The notes beneath the pieces are model-generated. The model was not told the origin of the DNA. It saw only the letters and a program-made list of their open reading frames with translations, and ran no database searches. Position numbers and translations under genes: made by a program. A DNA stretch of 64,000 nt from positions 4,086,505 to 4,150,504 of the forward strand of contig CP136061.1 in the NCBI GenBank assembly GCA_032622095.1. The letters run 5' to 3'. Within the stretch, counting starts at the first letter, position 1. The number at the start of each line of letters is the position of its first letter. Below are positions 20,018-29,189 of this stretch, one piece after another. Source of the DNA: Siphonodentalium dalli (taxonomy: Eukaryota; Mollusca; Scaphopoda; Gadilida; Siphonodentaliidae).

Positions 20018-20429
20018 CTGTAAGTGTTATCTTTCGGAAAAACACAGAGCCAGTGGAACAGCGGAACAGTGGAACAGCGGAACAGCACCGATTTAGTTGT
20101 TACTTTCGATAGGAATAGCAGATCAAAAATGTCGGACTAAAATCCCGACCGAGCATATATACGAAAAAGGGTTGGGACTTAACTGGCCAATCATAAGCCC
20201 CTTATTATAATAAATTTTAGACATACCAGTTCCAACCATCCTGTGTCAGAGTTGGCACAGTACCTGTCAAAATAGTCATCTATCTTGGTAGGCAGGATAG
20301 TCCGAACTAGGTAACAGGGTGCTTTTAAGTCAAGTATTGGTGTGATACGCTAGTGTGCACCCTGATAAGTTGATCTGATGGTGCTGTTCCTGACATTCTC
20401 ACATTAATTCCATGACCTCTATATTAAAT
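19913..20429 (-). repeat. LTR-like direct repeat, right copy (5' LTR of the antisense element)
   Basis: Direct repeat of 6493-6891, longer by about 118 bp. The extra length is a segment of about 110 bp (about 20110-20220) with promoter motifs plus one more copy of a ggaacagcggaacagt-type minisatellite (about 20055-20090). In the element's - orientation this is the 5' LTR. Several substitutions separate the copies, consistent with an old insertion. A standard tRNA primer-binding site just inside is not recognisable. Confidence 0.65.
20125..20195 (-). promoter_or_regulatory. Candidate LTR promoter: CCAAT box and TATA box
   Basis: On the - strand tgattggcc (inverted CCAAT, about 20193-20185) is followed about 30 bp later by cgtatatatgc (TATA box, about 20162-20152). 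Transcription would start near 20125. The whole segment is absent from the left LTR copy. Confidence 0.5.
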
Positions 20430-20777
20430 ATCTGTTTATTGTGATATCAGCTCAAAAAGCATGCTGGGACGACCACCTAGTGTGAAGTAAATTATTGAGA
20501 AACAAGTATTAAAAAATAGATATATTCCCTGCATTGTTGCTCAATGTTATACAGTTCCCTGTCAGAATGAGTCAGGAATATGATTCATGGCAAGATCTAT
20601 ACTTGTCCCATCTACGACTATATTTCAACCAATTTTCTGTTTTAAATTTCTAACTGATGTTGTTTCAGGCATGAAATTTCCAACAATATTGTTGAGTTTA
20701 GGTGAGATATCCATTTACCACCCCCCCCCTACCACCACCTCCTGTCGCCACATCGCTTTCATCTCGTTTTATCGTAG
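20430..20777. other. Intron end before EGF exon, no gene seen
   Basis: AT-rich, then a C-rich stretch (accacccccccccta, about 20719-20733) and further pyrimidine-rich sequence ending in the acceptor atcgtag at 20777. Confidence 0.6.
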
Positions 20778-20984
20778 GTTGGACCGGAAGCAACTGTCAG
20801 GAGGATATTAACGAGTGTGACGTCAATCATCCATGTCGTAACGGTGCCACGTGTAAAAACACTTTCGGTTCCTACACGTGCGCTTGTCCACTTGGTTACC
20901 ATGGACACGACTGTCAAGCAGATATCAACGAGTGCATTCGCGATGCACCATGCAGCCCACAACAGCAATGCATCAACAACCCAG
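20778..20984 (+). CDS. Exon C of DSL-family gene: end of DSL, one full cbEGF, start of second EGF
   Basis: Internal exon of 207 bp, phase 1 in and phase 1 out, acceptor atcgtag, donor gtgagc. Its first codons (WTGSNC) supply the last cysteine of the DSL domain begun at 5218. Next is a complete calcium-binding [20 protein letters not shown], then [12 protein letters not shown] and [10 protein letters not shown] (spacing x5, x5, x8, x1, x8), with the D-I-N-E calcium motif. A second EGF begins [11 protein letters not shown] and breaks at CINNPG, continued in the next exon. Symmetrical phase-1 exons are typical of shuffled EGF modules. The domains are extracellular and would stack behind the DSL in a Notch-ligand-like stalk. 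The short gap to the DSL (EDINEC at once) fits DSL-EGF order. Confidence 0.88.
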
Positions 20985-21109
20985 GTGAGCTATACAGCCT
21001 CAACGTTCCACGACACTAAATAGCAGGCCACAATTATGTCAAAGTAATTTGTCAATTTTGAACGAAGGTGACTTTCATTCCTTATTTCTTATTCGAAATG
21101 TTGTATATT

Positions 21110-22300
21110 TAGGTCAAACAAAGGGTGTTGTAAGGTAGCCCACAAGGCACACTTTCCATAGACAACACAACCCCATGATCCAAAATGGCCGCCGTCCAGA
21201 GGGGTTCAAATAGGGCACCCATGTCATTTATCGCCCCCTTGACAGATTTAGGTCAAACAAAAGGCGGTGTACGTTGGTCGCCACATGCGCTCTTTCCAGA
21301 TGGGTTCAAATTCAAATAGGGCATCCATGCCATTTCTCGGATCCTAATTGACCGACTTAGATCAAACAAAGGTGTTGTGTGGTGCCCCCGCAAGCCAGTC
21401 TAAATATTCACACACTCACCCCACCCGATCCAAAATTGCCGCCGCCCAGGGGGTTCAAATATGGAACCCATGTCATTTCTCGGCACCATGGCCGACTGAA
21501 GTTACACAAATGGTGTTGTATGGTGGCCCATCGTGCCAATCTAAATATTCACCCCACTAATCTCACCCCGATTAAAATGGTCGCCAACCAGAGGATCCAA
21601 ATAGGGCACCCACGCCATATTTCTCGGCCTTTTGACCAATTTAGATCAAACAAAGTGAGTTATAGGGTGACCCGAAGCCAATCTAAATATTCACCCACTC
21701 ACTCCACCCCAATCCAAAATGGCCGAGAAATGGCATGGGTGCCCAACTGGAACCCCTATGGACGGCGGCCAATTTGGGTCGGTGTGGGTGAGTATTTAAA
21801 TTGGCTTGGAGGCCACCATAGAACACCACTTGTTTGACATAAATTGGTCAAGGGGTCCAGATATGACATGAATGCCCCATTTGAACCCTCTGGACGGCGG
21901 CCATTTTCAATCGAGGCGGGGTTAGTGAGGTGAATATTTCGACTGGTATGTGGGCCACCATACAACACCCTTTGTTCTACATAAATCGGTATAGGGGCCG
22001 AAAATGGCATGGGTGCCCTATTTGAACCCTTCTGGCTGGCGTACATTTTGGATCGGGGGTGGCATGGAAAGAATGCCTTGGGGCCACCTACAACACCCTT
22101 TGTTTGACCTAAACCGGTCAAAATGTCGAGAACTGGCATGGTGCCCTGTGGTGGTAATTTTGGATTGGTCTGTGATGAGTGAGGTGAGTATTTAGATTGG
22201 CATGGATACCCCCCTACAACACCCTGTATTTGACCTAAATCGGTTAACGGGCCGAGAAATGGCATTTGGGATCGGGGTTGGTGTATGGAAAGAGTGCATT
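21110..22300. repeat. Inverted array of about 190-bp repeats in an intron
   Basis: From about 21110 to 21720 roughly three copies of a unit (anchors ccaaaatggccgccg, gggttcaaatagggcaccc, ttaggtcaaacaaa) run in one direction. From about 21722 to 22290 copies of the same unit run in the opposite direction (anchors cggcggccattt, ggcatgggtgccc, tttgacctaaa). The turning point is near 21715-21735 (ccaaaatggccgagaaatggca). The whole could fold into a large imperfect stem. It lies in the intron between exons C and D. Confidence 0.75.
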
Positions 22301-22402
22301 TGAAGCTACACGTCAACATGTATTCACTCATCTTAATCTATGACAGGAAGAAGACTGCTCACATTCACCATCATTTTCCATAAATTGCGCATTTATCTTC
22401 AG

Positions 22403-22870
22403 GGAGCTACATATGTGTTTCGATAACAACAACATCGACGACAAAAGCGACAACCACTGCAAAGTCAACGAAAATCTCGAGTATGTCAACAACTGCCAAT
22501 CCATCGAAAGCGATGTCAACAACTGTCAATCCATCGAAAGCGATTACGTCTGCTCGACCAAATACTACGCGACCCAAGACACAACCGACGACACGACCGA
22601 GAAGTCCTACAACAAAAGTCTACACGACACAAAGAAGCACCAAACATGCGACCAGAACAACGTCCCAAAACTCCACAGTTTCTGCCGGTGTTACAACCAC
22701 CATCGCTTCAACGCCAATTCAACAGACGTCCTCCTCCGCGCAAACAGTTCATCGACAAACGGCGACATCGGCCATTTTAAATCTAACTTCTCAAATCACC
22801 AAAACGTCTCAAACGATGACGCCAGAGCAACGAAAATCCACAACAATTAGTCCGCTTGTTTCGAGCACAG
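22403..22870 (+). CDS. Exon D of DSL-family gene: EGF remnant and mucin-like Thr/Ser stalk
   Basis: 468 bp, acceptor tttatcttcag, donor gtgaga, phase 1 in and out, so frame-compatible with exon C. Its first codons (SYICV) continue the second EGF of exon C as far as the fourth cysteine. Instead of the expected last two cysteines it runs straight into about 150 residues of which nearly half are Thr or Ser, with Pro and many basic residues (TTTSTTKATTT; NTTRPKTQPTTRPRSP). Such stretches are heavily O-glycosylated, stiff extracellular stalks. A 30-bp tandem duplication (22483-22542) gives STTANPSKAM and STTVNPSKAI. No hydrophobic segment, so not membrane-spanning. Confidence 0.75.
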
Positions 22871-23453
22871 GTGAGATTGGTTCCACACGAGGTTTGTTTT
22901 GAGTTATGAGTTGGAAATTGGATTTACCATTTCTATACTAAATGGATTCTCCCACTCAGACATAAAAGTATACACTGTTTATTGGTCATCTGGAGGGATG
23001 TTCAAGAAGTATGACAGACGAAAGATAATAGAAAGTTAAGGTGGACTCCTATTCATTCGTGGGAAATGTTGATATAATTAATAAGTTCAACATTGTGAGT
23101 GTTCATTGCTTCATATGTACTTAACTCAGTGATCGCGAACAAATTCTCATTTATTATCGAAATGGCAATGTATCGATCAGAATGGCACATTGAGGTGTCC
23201 CTCAAACAAAAGTCCCGATTTTCTCCCATGGCATGTCGGGGTTAGAACACGCGCCAACCTCGTCTAGCCCATGCAGAATGCAATGATCTTATCCACGACC
23301 CAAGCACCTCGTCTATACGGGGGCATCCTTAAAAAGGAAGCATTTCGCCAAGTGTTGGGAAGCGTATATATACAGTAGTTCTCAATGTCCTTAATTATAC
23401 ACGCCCGATCCTAGCCTCAAACCGTATTAATCGTGAATTCTTTGTACTTGTAG
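22871..23453. other. Intron with a dispersed repeat copy
   Basis: No supported coding. About 23100-23290 is the second copy of the repeat at 4735-4930. The intron ends in acceptor tttgtacttgtag at 23453. Confidence 0.6.
23100..23290. repeat. Dispersed repeat family 2, copy 2
   Basis: Partner of 4735-4930, same orientation, sharing gaacaaattctcatt, cgaaatggc, tccctcaa and ctagcccat in order, with small indels. Confidence 0.6.
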
Positions 23454-23577
23454 AATTCCACTTAAGGTTCTCCAAGGGCCATAAACACGACGTACATAAA
23501 CTGGCGTCATCTGTCGCATCCATGCTGGATTCACAGCTCTGTGACGATCCCGCTGTCGTCATTCCACGGGGAGACAT
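23454..23577 (+). CDS. Exon E of DSL-family gene (probable), unrecognised segment
   Basis: Acceptor gtacttgtag and strong donor gtgagt bound 124 bp that are open only in the frame reached from exon D (phase 1 in, phase 2 out). The peptide begins EFHLRFSKGHKHDVHKLASS and goes on with a helix-like MLDSQLCDDP and a hydrophobic AVVIP. Strand-then-helix with one cysteine suggests a small folded domain after the mucin stalk, but I do not recognise it. Base composition is less AT-rich than the surrounding intron, supporting coding. The next exon is not convincingly visible before the satellite begins. Confidence 0.55.
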
Positions 23578-24193
23578 GTGAGTACAAGAAAACCAGTCAT
23601 AAATGGCTACGCCCTCGAGATCATATTAATAGGCATATATATAAATTGTGGTGGAAAATATATTGGTTTCATGAATGCACCACCTCAGAATTCCGTTAAT
23701 ACAACTAATCCTTCAAATTATTACAACAACTACAGCAAAATATTATCACTGGAGCTTTCTCATTCACCACACCAGAAAGCCTCTAAATGCGGGCCAAAAA
23801 TCTACTAATCGGATTAAATACACACACTTCGCAATACAACCTTTAGTCTATATTCATGCATGCATACATGGGTACGGTACAATTTACTTGTATGTTTTGC
23901 GTAAATATCCAAGTGACAACCTTACATGAATATCTTGATTTTTTTTGGTCCAATGCAGTTGTACAAAATGTAGATCGTGCCCCAAATATCTACTATGGCA
24001 ACGCCCATAAAGATCATATTCACCCGTTCAAAACCAGATAGCTGTTGTTTGATGCTCTGACCTGTTCTGACGGGAAACTTTATAACATTACTCCGGTCAT
24101 ACCAGTGCACTTCTGTTAGACGAAACTATAAGCTCCATGAATTCCGTTACTAGTTCCCAGTTCCAAGTTCCCAGTTCTCAAAATATAATAATA
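23578..24193. other. Probable intron before the satellite, no firm gene
   Basis: AT-rich. An acceptor-like ttggtccaatgcag at 23958 leads into a short open frame, but in the phase left by exon E it meets a stop after 16 codons (24008). Just before the satellite is a small agttcccagttcc repeat (about 24150-24178). Confidence 0.5.
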
Positions 24194-24689
24194 ATCGTTA
24201 CTAAATCGCCTATGTAAGCATAACCACAGCAGCTACGGGGCCATCCTTTTGGATTCTTCTTGTGCCACCACTAGTCCATTTAAAAATCACAAACTAGGTC
24301 ACATAAATTTGTCCAGCTGTTCAAAAATTGGGCGTAAGTCGTGCGTGGGGTAAAAATAGGAACATTTTCGTTGCTAAATTCCCTATGTCAGCATAACCAC
24401 ATCAGCCACGGGGCTATCCTTGTGGATTCTGCTTGTGCCACCACTAGTCCATCTAGTGCCACAAACTAGGTCACATAAACGTGTCGAGCTGTTCAAAAAT
24501 TCGGCGTAAGTCGTGCGTGGGGTAAAATATGACACTTTTGTTGCTAAATTCCCTATGTAAGCATAATCTTCTTGTACCACCACTAGTCCATCTAAAAATC
24601 ACAAACTAGGTCACATAAACTTGTCCAGCTATTCAAAAATTGGGCGTAAATCGCGTGGGGTAAAAATAGGACATTTTTCGTTGCTTATT

Positions 24690-25046
24690 CCATATTCCAG
24701 CCTTTTCTCATGAAAATCAGCTCATTATTCGATTATATGGAAGAATATTTTAGGTATATAATCTGCTTAATTTTGAGTCGATAATGTGCTGAAAAGGAGA
24801 CTATTAGTCACATTATCGACTCATATAGAGGCGATTCTAAGCCGATTATGTGTGGACAATGACAAAAATAAACCAACCCACGACTTATCAGGTGTAACCT
24901 CATTAACATGTGTTTTCACTATGGCTCGCACCATAACACGAAATAACCACTATAACTCCATTATCTGCTTATTTCATAATCAAATAATCACTTTATGTAC
25001 CTAATTAAAATTATAGGTATATTATGTGCGTATTTACGCGACAATA
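24690..25046. repeat. Non-monomer spacer of the higher-order unit (first copy)
   Basis: About 357 bp that do not match the monomer, from attccatattccagcc to gcgacaatatg. Recurs in each unit at the same place. Contains the hairpin listed next and several cattat/ataatg words. Confidence 0.8.
24775..24822. repeat. Perfect inverted repeat (14-bp stem, 20-base loop) in each higher-order unit
   Basis: gagtcgataatgtg (24775-24788) and its exact reverse complement cacattatcgactc (24809-24822) flank a 20-base loop. The same hairpin recurs unchanged at 27068, 29179, 31472, 33766, 36059 and 38352. It is the only strong dyad I noticed in the unit and lies in the spacer. Confidence 0.9.
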
Positions 25047-27078
25047 TGTTACTAAATCGCCTGCGTTGGCATAACCATAACAGCCACGGGGCTATCCTTG
25101 TGCTTTCTTCTTCAATAACCACTAGTCCATCTATAAATCACAAACGGGTTCACATACGCCAGTCCAGCTGTTCAATAATTGGGCGTAAGTTGTGCGTGGG
25201 TCAAAATAATGAAGGTCATTTTTCGTTGCTAAATCGCCCGCGTATGCATAACCATAGCAGCCACGGGGCTATCCTTGTGGATTATTCTTGTTCCACCACT
25301 ATTCCATCTAGAAATCACAAATCAAGTAACATGCGCCCGTCCAGCTGTTCAAACATTTAGCGTAAGTTGTGCGTGGGGACAAAATATTGAAAAAAAGTCA
25401 TTTTCGTTGCTAAATCGCCTGCGTATGCATAACCATAGAAGCCATGGGGTTATTCTTGTGGATTCTTCTTGTGCCACCACTAGTCCATCAATCACAAACG
25501 GGTTCACATACTCCTGTCCAGCTGTTCAAAAATTGGGCGTGAGTTGTGCGTGGGTCAAAATAATGAAAAAAAGAAAAATTTTCGTTGCTAAATCGACTGC
25601 GTAGGCATAACCATAGCAGCCACGGGGCTATCCTTGTGTATTCTTCTTGCGCCACCACTAATCCATCTAGAAATCACAAATCAAGTAACATGCGCCCGTC
25701 CAGATGTTCAAAAATTGGTTGTAAGTCGTGCGTGGGGACAAAATATTGAAAACAAGGTAATTTTCGTTGCTAAATCGCCTGCGTATGCATAACCATAGAA
25801 GCCACGGGGTTATTCTTGTGGATTATTCTTGTGCCACCACTAGTCCATCTAGAAATTACAAATCAAGTAACATGCGCCCGTCTAGCTGTTCAAAAATTGG
25901 GCGTAAGTCGTGCTTGGGGTCAAAATATTGAAAAAAAAGGTAATTTTTCGATGCTAAATCGCTGTGTAGGCATAACCATAGCAGCCACGGGGTTATCCTT
26001 GTGGTTTATTCTTGTGCCACCACTAGTCCATCTAGAAATCACAAATCAAGTAACATCCGTCCGTCCAGTTGTTCAAAAATTTGGCGTAAGTCGTGCGTGG
26101 GGTCAAAATAATGAAACAAATGTCATTTTTTGTTGCTAAATCGTCTGCCTAGGCATAACCATAGTAGCTACGGGATTATCCTTGTGGATTCTTCTTGTGC
26201 CACCATTCGTCCATCTAGAAATCACAAACTGGTCCACACATGCCTGTCCAGCTGTTCAAAAATTGGGCGTAAGTCGTGCGTGGGGTAAAAATAGGAACAT
26301 TTTCGTTGCTAAATTCCCTATGTCAGCATAACCACATCAGCCACGGGGCTATCCTTGTGGATTCTGCTTGTGCCACCACTAGTCCATCTAGAAATCACAA
26401 ATCAAGTAACATACGCCCGTCCAGCTGTTCAAAAATTGGGCGTAAGTCGTGCGTGGGTTAAAAATAGGACATTTTTCGTTGCTAAATTGCTTATGTATTC
26501 ATAACCACAACAGCCAAGGAGCTATCCTTATGGATTCTTCTTGTGCCACCATTAGTCCATCTAGAAATTACAAACTAGTTCACATACGCCTGTCCAGCGG
26601 TTCAAACATTGGGCGTAAGTCGTGCGTGGGGTCAAAATATTGAAAAAAAGGTCATTTTTCCTTGCTAAATCGCCTGCGTAGGCATAACCATAGCAGCCAC
26701 GGGGCTATCCTTGTGGATTCTTCTTGTGCCACCACCACTCCATCTAAAAATCACAAACTAGGTCACATAAACGTGTCGAGCTGTTCAAAAATTCGGCGTA
26801 AGTCGTGCGTGGGGTAAAATATGACACTTTTTGTTGCTAAATTCCCTATGTAAGCATAATCTTCTTGTACCACCACTAGTCCATCTAAAAATCACAAACT
26901 AGGTCACATAAACTTGTCCAGCTATTCAAAAATTGGGCGTAAATCGCGTGGGGTAAAAATAGGACATTTTTCGTTGCTTATTCCATATTCCAGCCTTTTC
27001 TCATGAAAATCAGCTCATTATTCGATTATATGGAAGAATATTTTAGGTATATAATCTGCTTAATTTTGAGTCGATAAT

Positions 27079-29189
27079 GTGCTGAAAAGGAGACTATTAG
27101 TCACATTATCGACTCATATAGAGGCGATTCTAAGCCGATTATGTGTGGACAATGACAAAAATAAACCAACCCACGACTTATCAGGTGTAACCTCATTAAC
27201 ATGTGTTTTCACTATGGCTCGCACCATAACACGAAATAACGACTATAACTCCATTATCTGCTTATTTCATAATCAAATAATCACTTTATGTACCTAATTA
27301 AAATTATAGGTATATTATGTGCGTATTTACGCGACAATATGTTACTAAATCGCCTGCGTTGGCATAACCATAACAGCCACGGGGCTATCCTTGTGCTTTC
27401 TTCTTCAATAACCACTAGTCCATCTATAAATCACAAACGGGTTCACATACGCCAGTCCAGCTGTTCAATAATTGGGCGTAAGTTGTGCGTGGGTCAAAAT
27501 AATGAAGGTCATTTTTCGTTGCTAAATCGCCCGCGTATGCATAACCATAGCAGCCACGGGGCTATCCTTGTGGATTATTCTTGTTCCACCACTATTCCAT
27601 CTAGAAATCACAAATCAAGTAACATGCGCCCGTCCAGCTGTTCAAACATTTAGCGTAAGTTGTGCGTGGGGACAAAATATTGAAAAAAAGTCATTTTCGT
27701 TGCTAAATCGCCTGCGTATGCATAACCATAGAAGCCATGGGGTTATTCTTGTGGATTCTTCTTGTGCCACCACTAGTCCATCAATCACAAACGGGTTCAC
27801 ATACTCCTGTCCAGCTGTTCAAAAATTGGGCGTGAGTTGTGCGTGGGTCAAAATAATGAAAAAAAGAAAAAATTTCGTTGCTAAATCGACTGCGTAGGCA
27901 TAACCATAGCAGCCACGGGGCTATCCTTGTGTATTCTTCTTGCGCCACCACTAATCCATCTAGAAATCACAAATCAAGTAACATGCGCCCGTCCAGATGT
28001 TCAAAAATTGGTCGTAAGTCGTGCGTGGGGACAAAATATTGAAAAAAAAGGTAATTTTTCGATGCTAAATCGCTGTGTAGGCATAACCATAGCAGCCACG
28101 GGGTTATCCTTGTGGTTTATTCTTGTGCCACCACTAGTCCATCTAGAAATCACAAATCAAGTAACATCCGTCCGTCCAGTTGTTCAAAAATTTGGCGTAA
28201 GTCGTGCGTGGGGTCAAAATAATGAAACAAATGTCATTTTTTGTTGCTAAATCGTCTGCCTAGGCATAACCATAGTAGCTACGGGATTATCCTTGTGGAT
28301 TCTTCTTGTGCCACCATTCGTCCATCTAGAAATCACAAACTGGTCCACACATGCCTGTCCAGCTGTTCAAAAATTGGGCGTAAGTCGTGCGTGGGGTAAA
28401 AATAGGAACATTTTCGTTGCTAAATTCCCTATGTCAGCATAACCACATCAGCCACGGGGCTATCCTTGTGGATTCTGCTTGTGCCACCACTAGTCCATCT
28501 AGAAATCACAAATCAAGTAACATACGCCAGTCCAGCTGTTCAAAAATTGGGCGTAAGTCGTGCGTGGGTTAAAAATAGGACATTTTTCGTTGCTAAATTG
28601 CTTATGTATTCATAACCACAACAGCCAAGGGGCTATCCTTATGGATTCTTCTTGTGCCACCATTAGTCCATCTAGAAATTACAAACTAGTTCACATACGC
28701 CTGTCCAGCGGTTCAAACATTGGGCGTAAGTCGTGCGTGGGGTCAAAATATTGAAAAAAAGGTCATTTTTCCTTGCTAAATCGCCTGCGTAGGCATAACC
28801 ATAGCAGCCACGGGGCTATCCTTGTGGATTCTTCTTGTGCCACCACCACTCCATCTAAAAATCACAAACTAGGTCACATAAACGTGTCGAGCTGTTCAAA
28901 AATTCGGCGTAAGTCGTGCGTGGGGTAAAATATGACACTTTTTGTTGCTAAATTCCCTATGTAAGCATAATCTTCTTGTACCACCACTAGTCCATCTAAA
29001 AATCACAAACTAGGTCACATAAACTTGTCCAGCTATTCAAAAATTGGGCGTAAATCGCGTGGGGTAAAAATAGGACATTTTTCGTTGCTTATTCCATATT
29101 CCAGCCTTTTCTCATGAAAATCAGCTCATTATTCGATTATATGGAAGAATATTTTAGGTATATAATCTGCTTAATTTTGAGTCGATAAT
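27079..29189. repeat. Short higher-order unit lacking one monomer (2111 bp)
   Basis: Identical in layout to its neighbours except that one 182-bp monomer is missing around 28040. The join falls within the phrase ggacaaaatattgaaaa followed by aaggtaatttttcga, where two neighbouring monomers are nearly identical, as expected for unequal recombination between adjacent monomers. Confidence 0.8.

Larger units (their letters stand above)
6493..20429 (-). mobile_element. Decayed Ty3/Gypsy-class endogenous retroelement with F-type envelope, antisense in a DSL-gene intron
   Basis: Read on the - strand the order is right LTR-like repeat, pre-gag frame, gag, protease, RT, RNase H, integrase, env, left LTR-like repeat. 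Protease-RT-RNase H-integrase order and the GPY-like integrase tail place it in Ty3/Gypsy. The envelope resembles errantivirus/baculovirus F fusion proteins. Every gene has at least one stop or frameshift, the 3' LTR lacks the promoter segment, and a 461-bp inverted-repeat element interrupts gag, so this copy cannot be autonomous. Its 13.9-kb length is partly due to extra DNA at about 13800-15828 and the gag insertion. Antisense orientation relative to the host gene is typical of tolerated intronic LTR elements. Confidence 0.85.

Noticed and set aside
23395..23577. 60-codon - strand frame
   Set aside because: Shadow of exon E, which has correct splice signals and phase on the + strand.
23959..24041. 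Possible last exon after acceptor at 23958
   Set aside because: In the phase left by exon E it gives only 16 codons (ICTKCRSCP...) before a stop; the longer frame to 24041 is out of phase. A direct splice from exon D would fit but is unsupported.
25040..25070. CENP-B-box-like word in the monomer (ttcgttgctaaatcg)
   Set aside because: The essential A and CGGG positions of the box are not matched, so the likeness is only the TTCG start.
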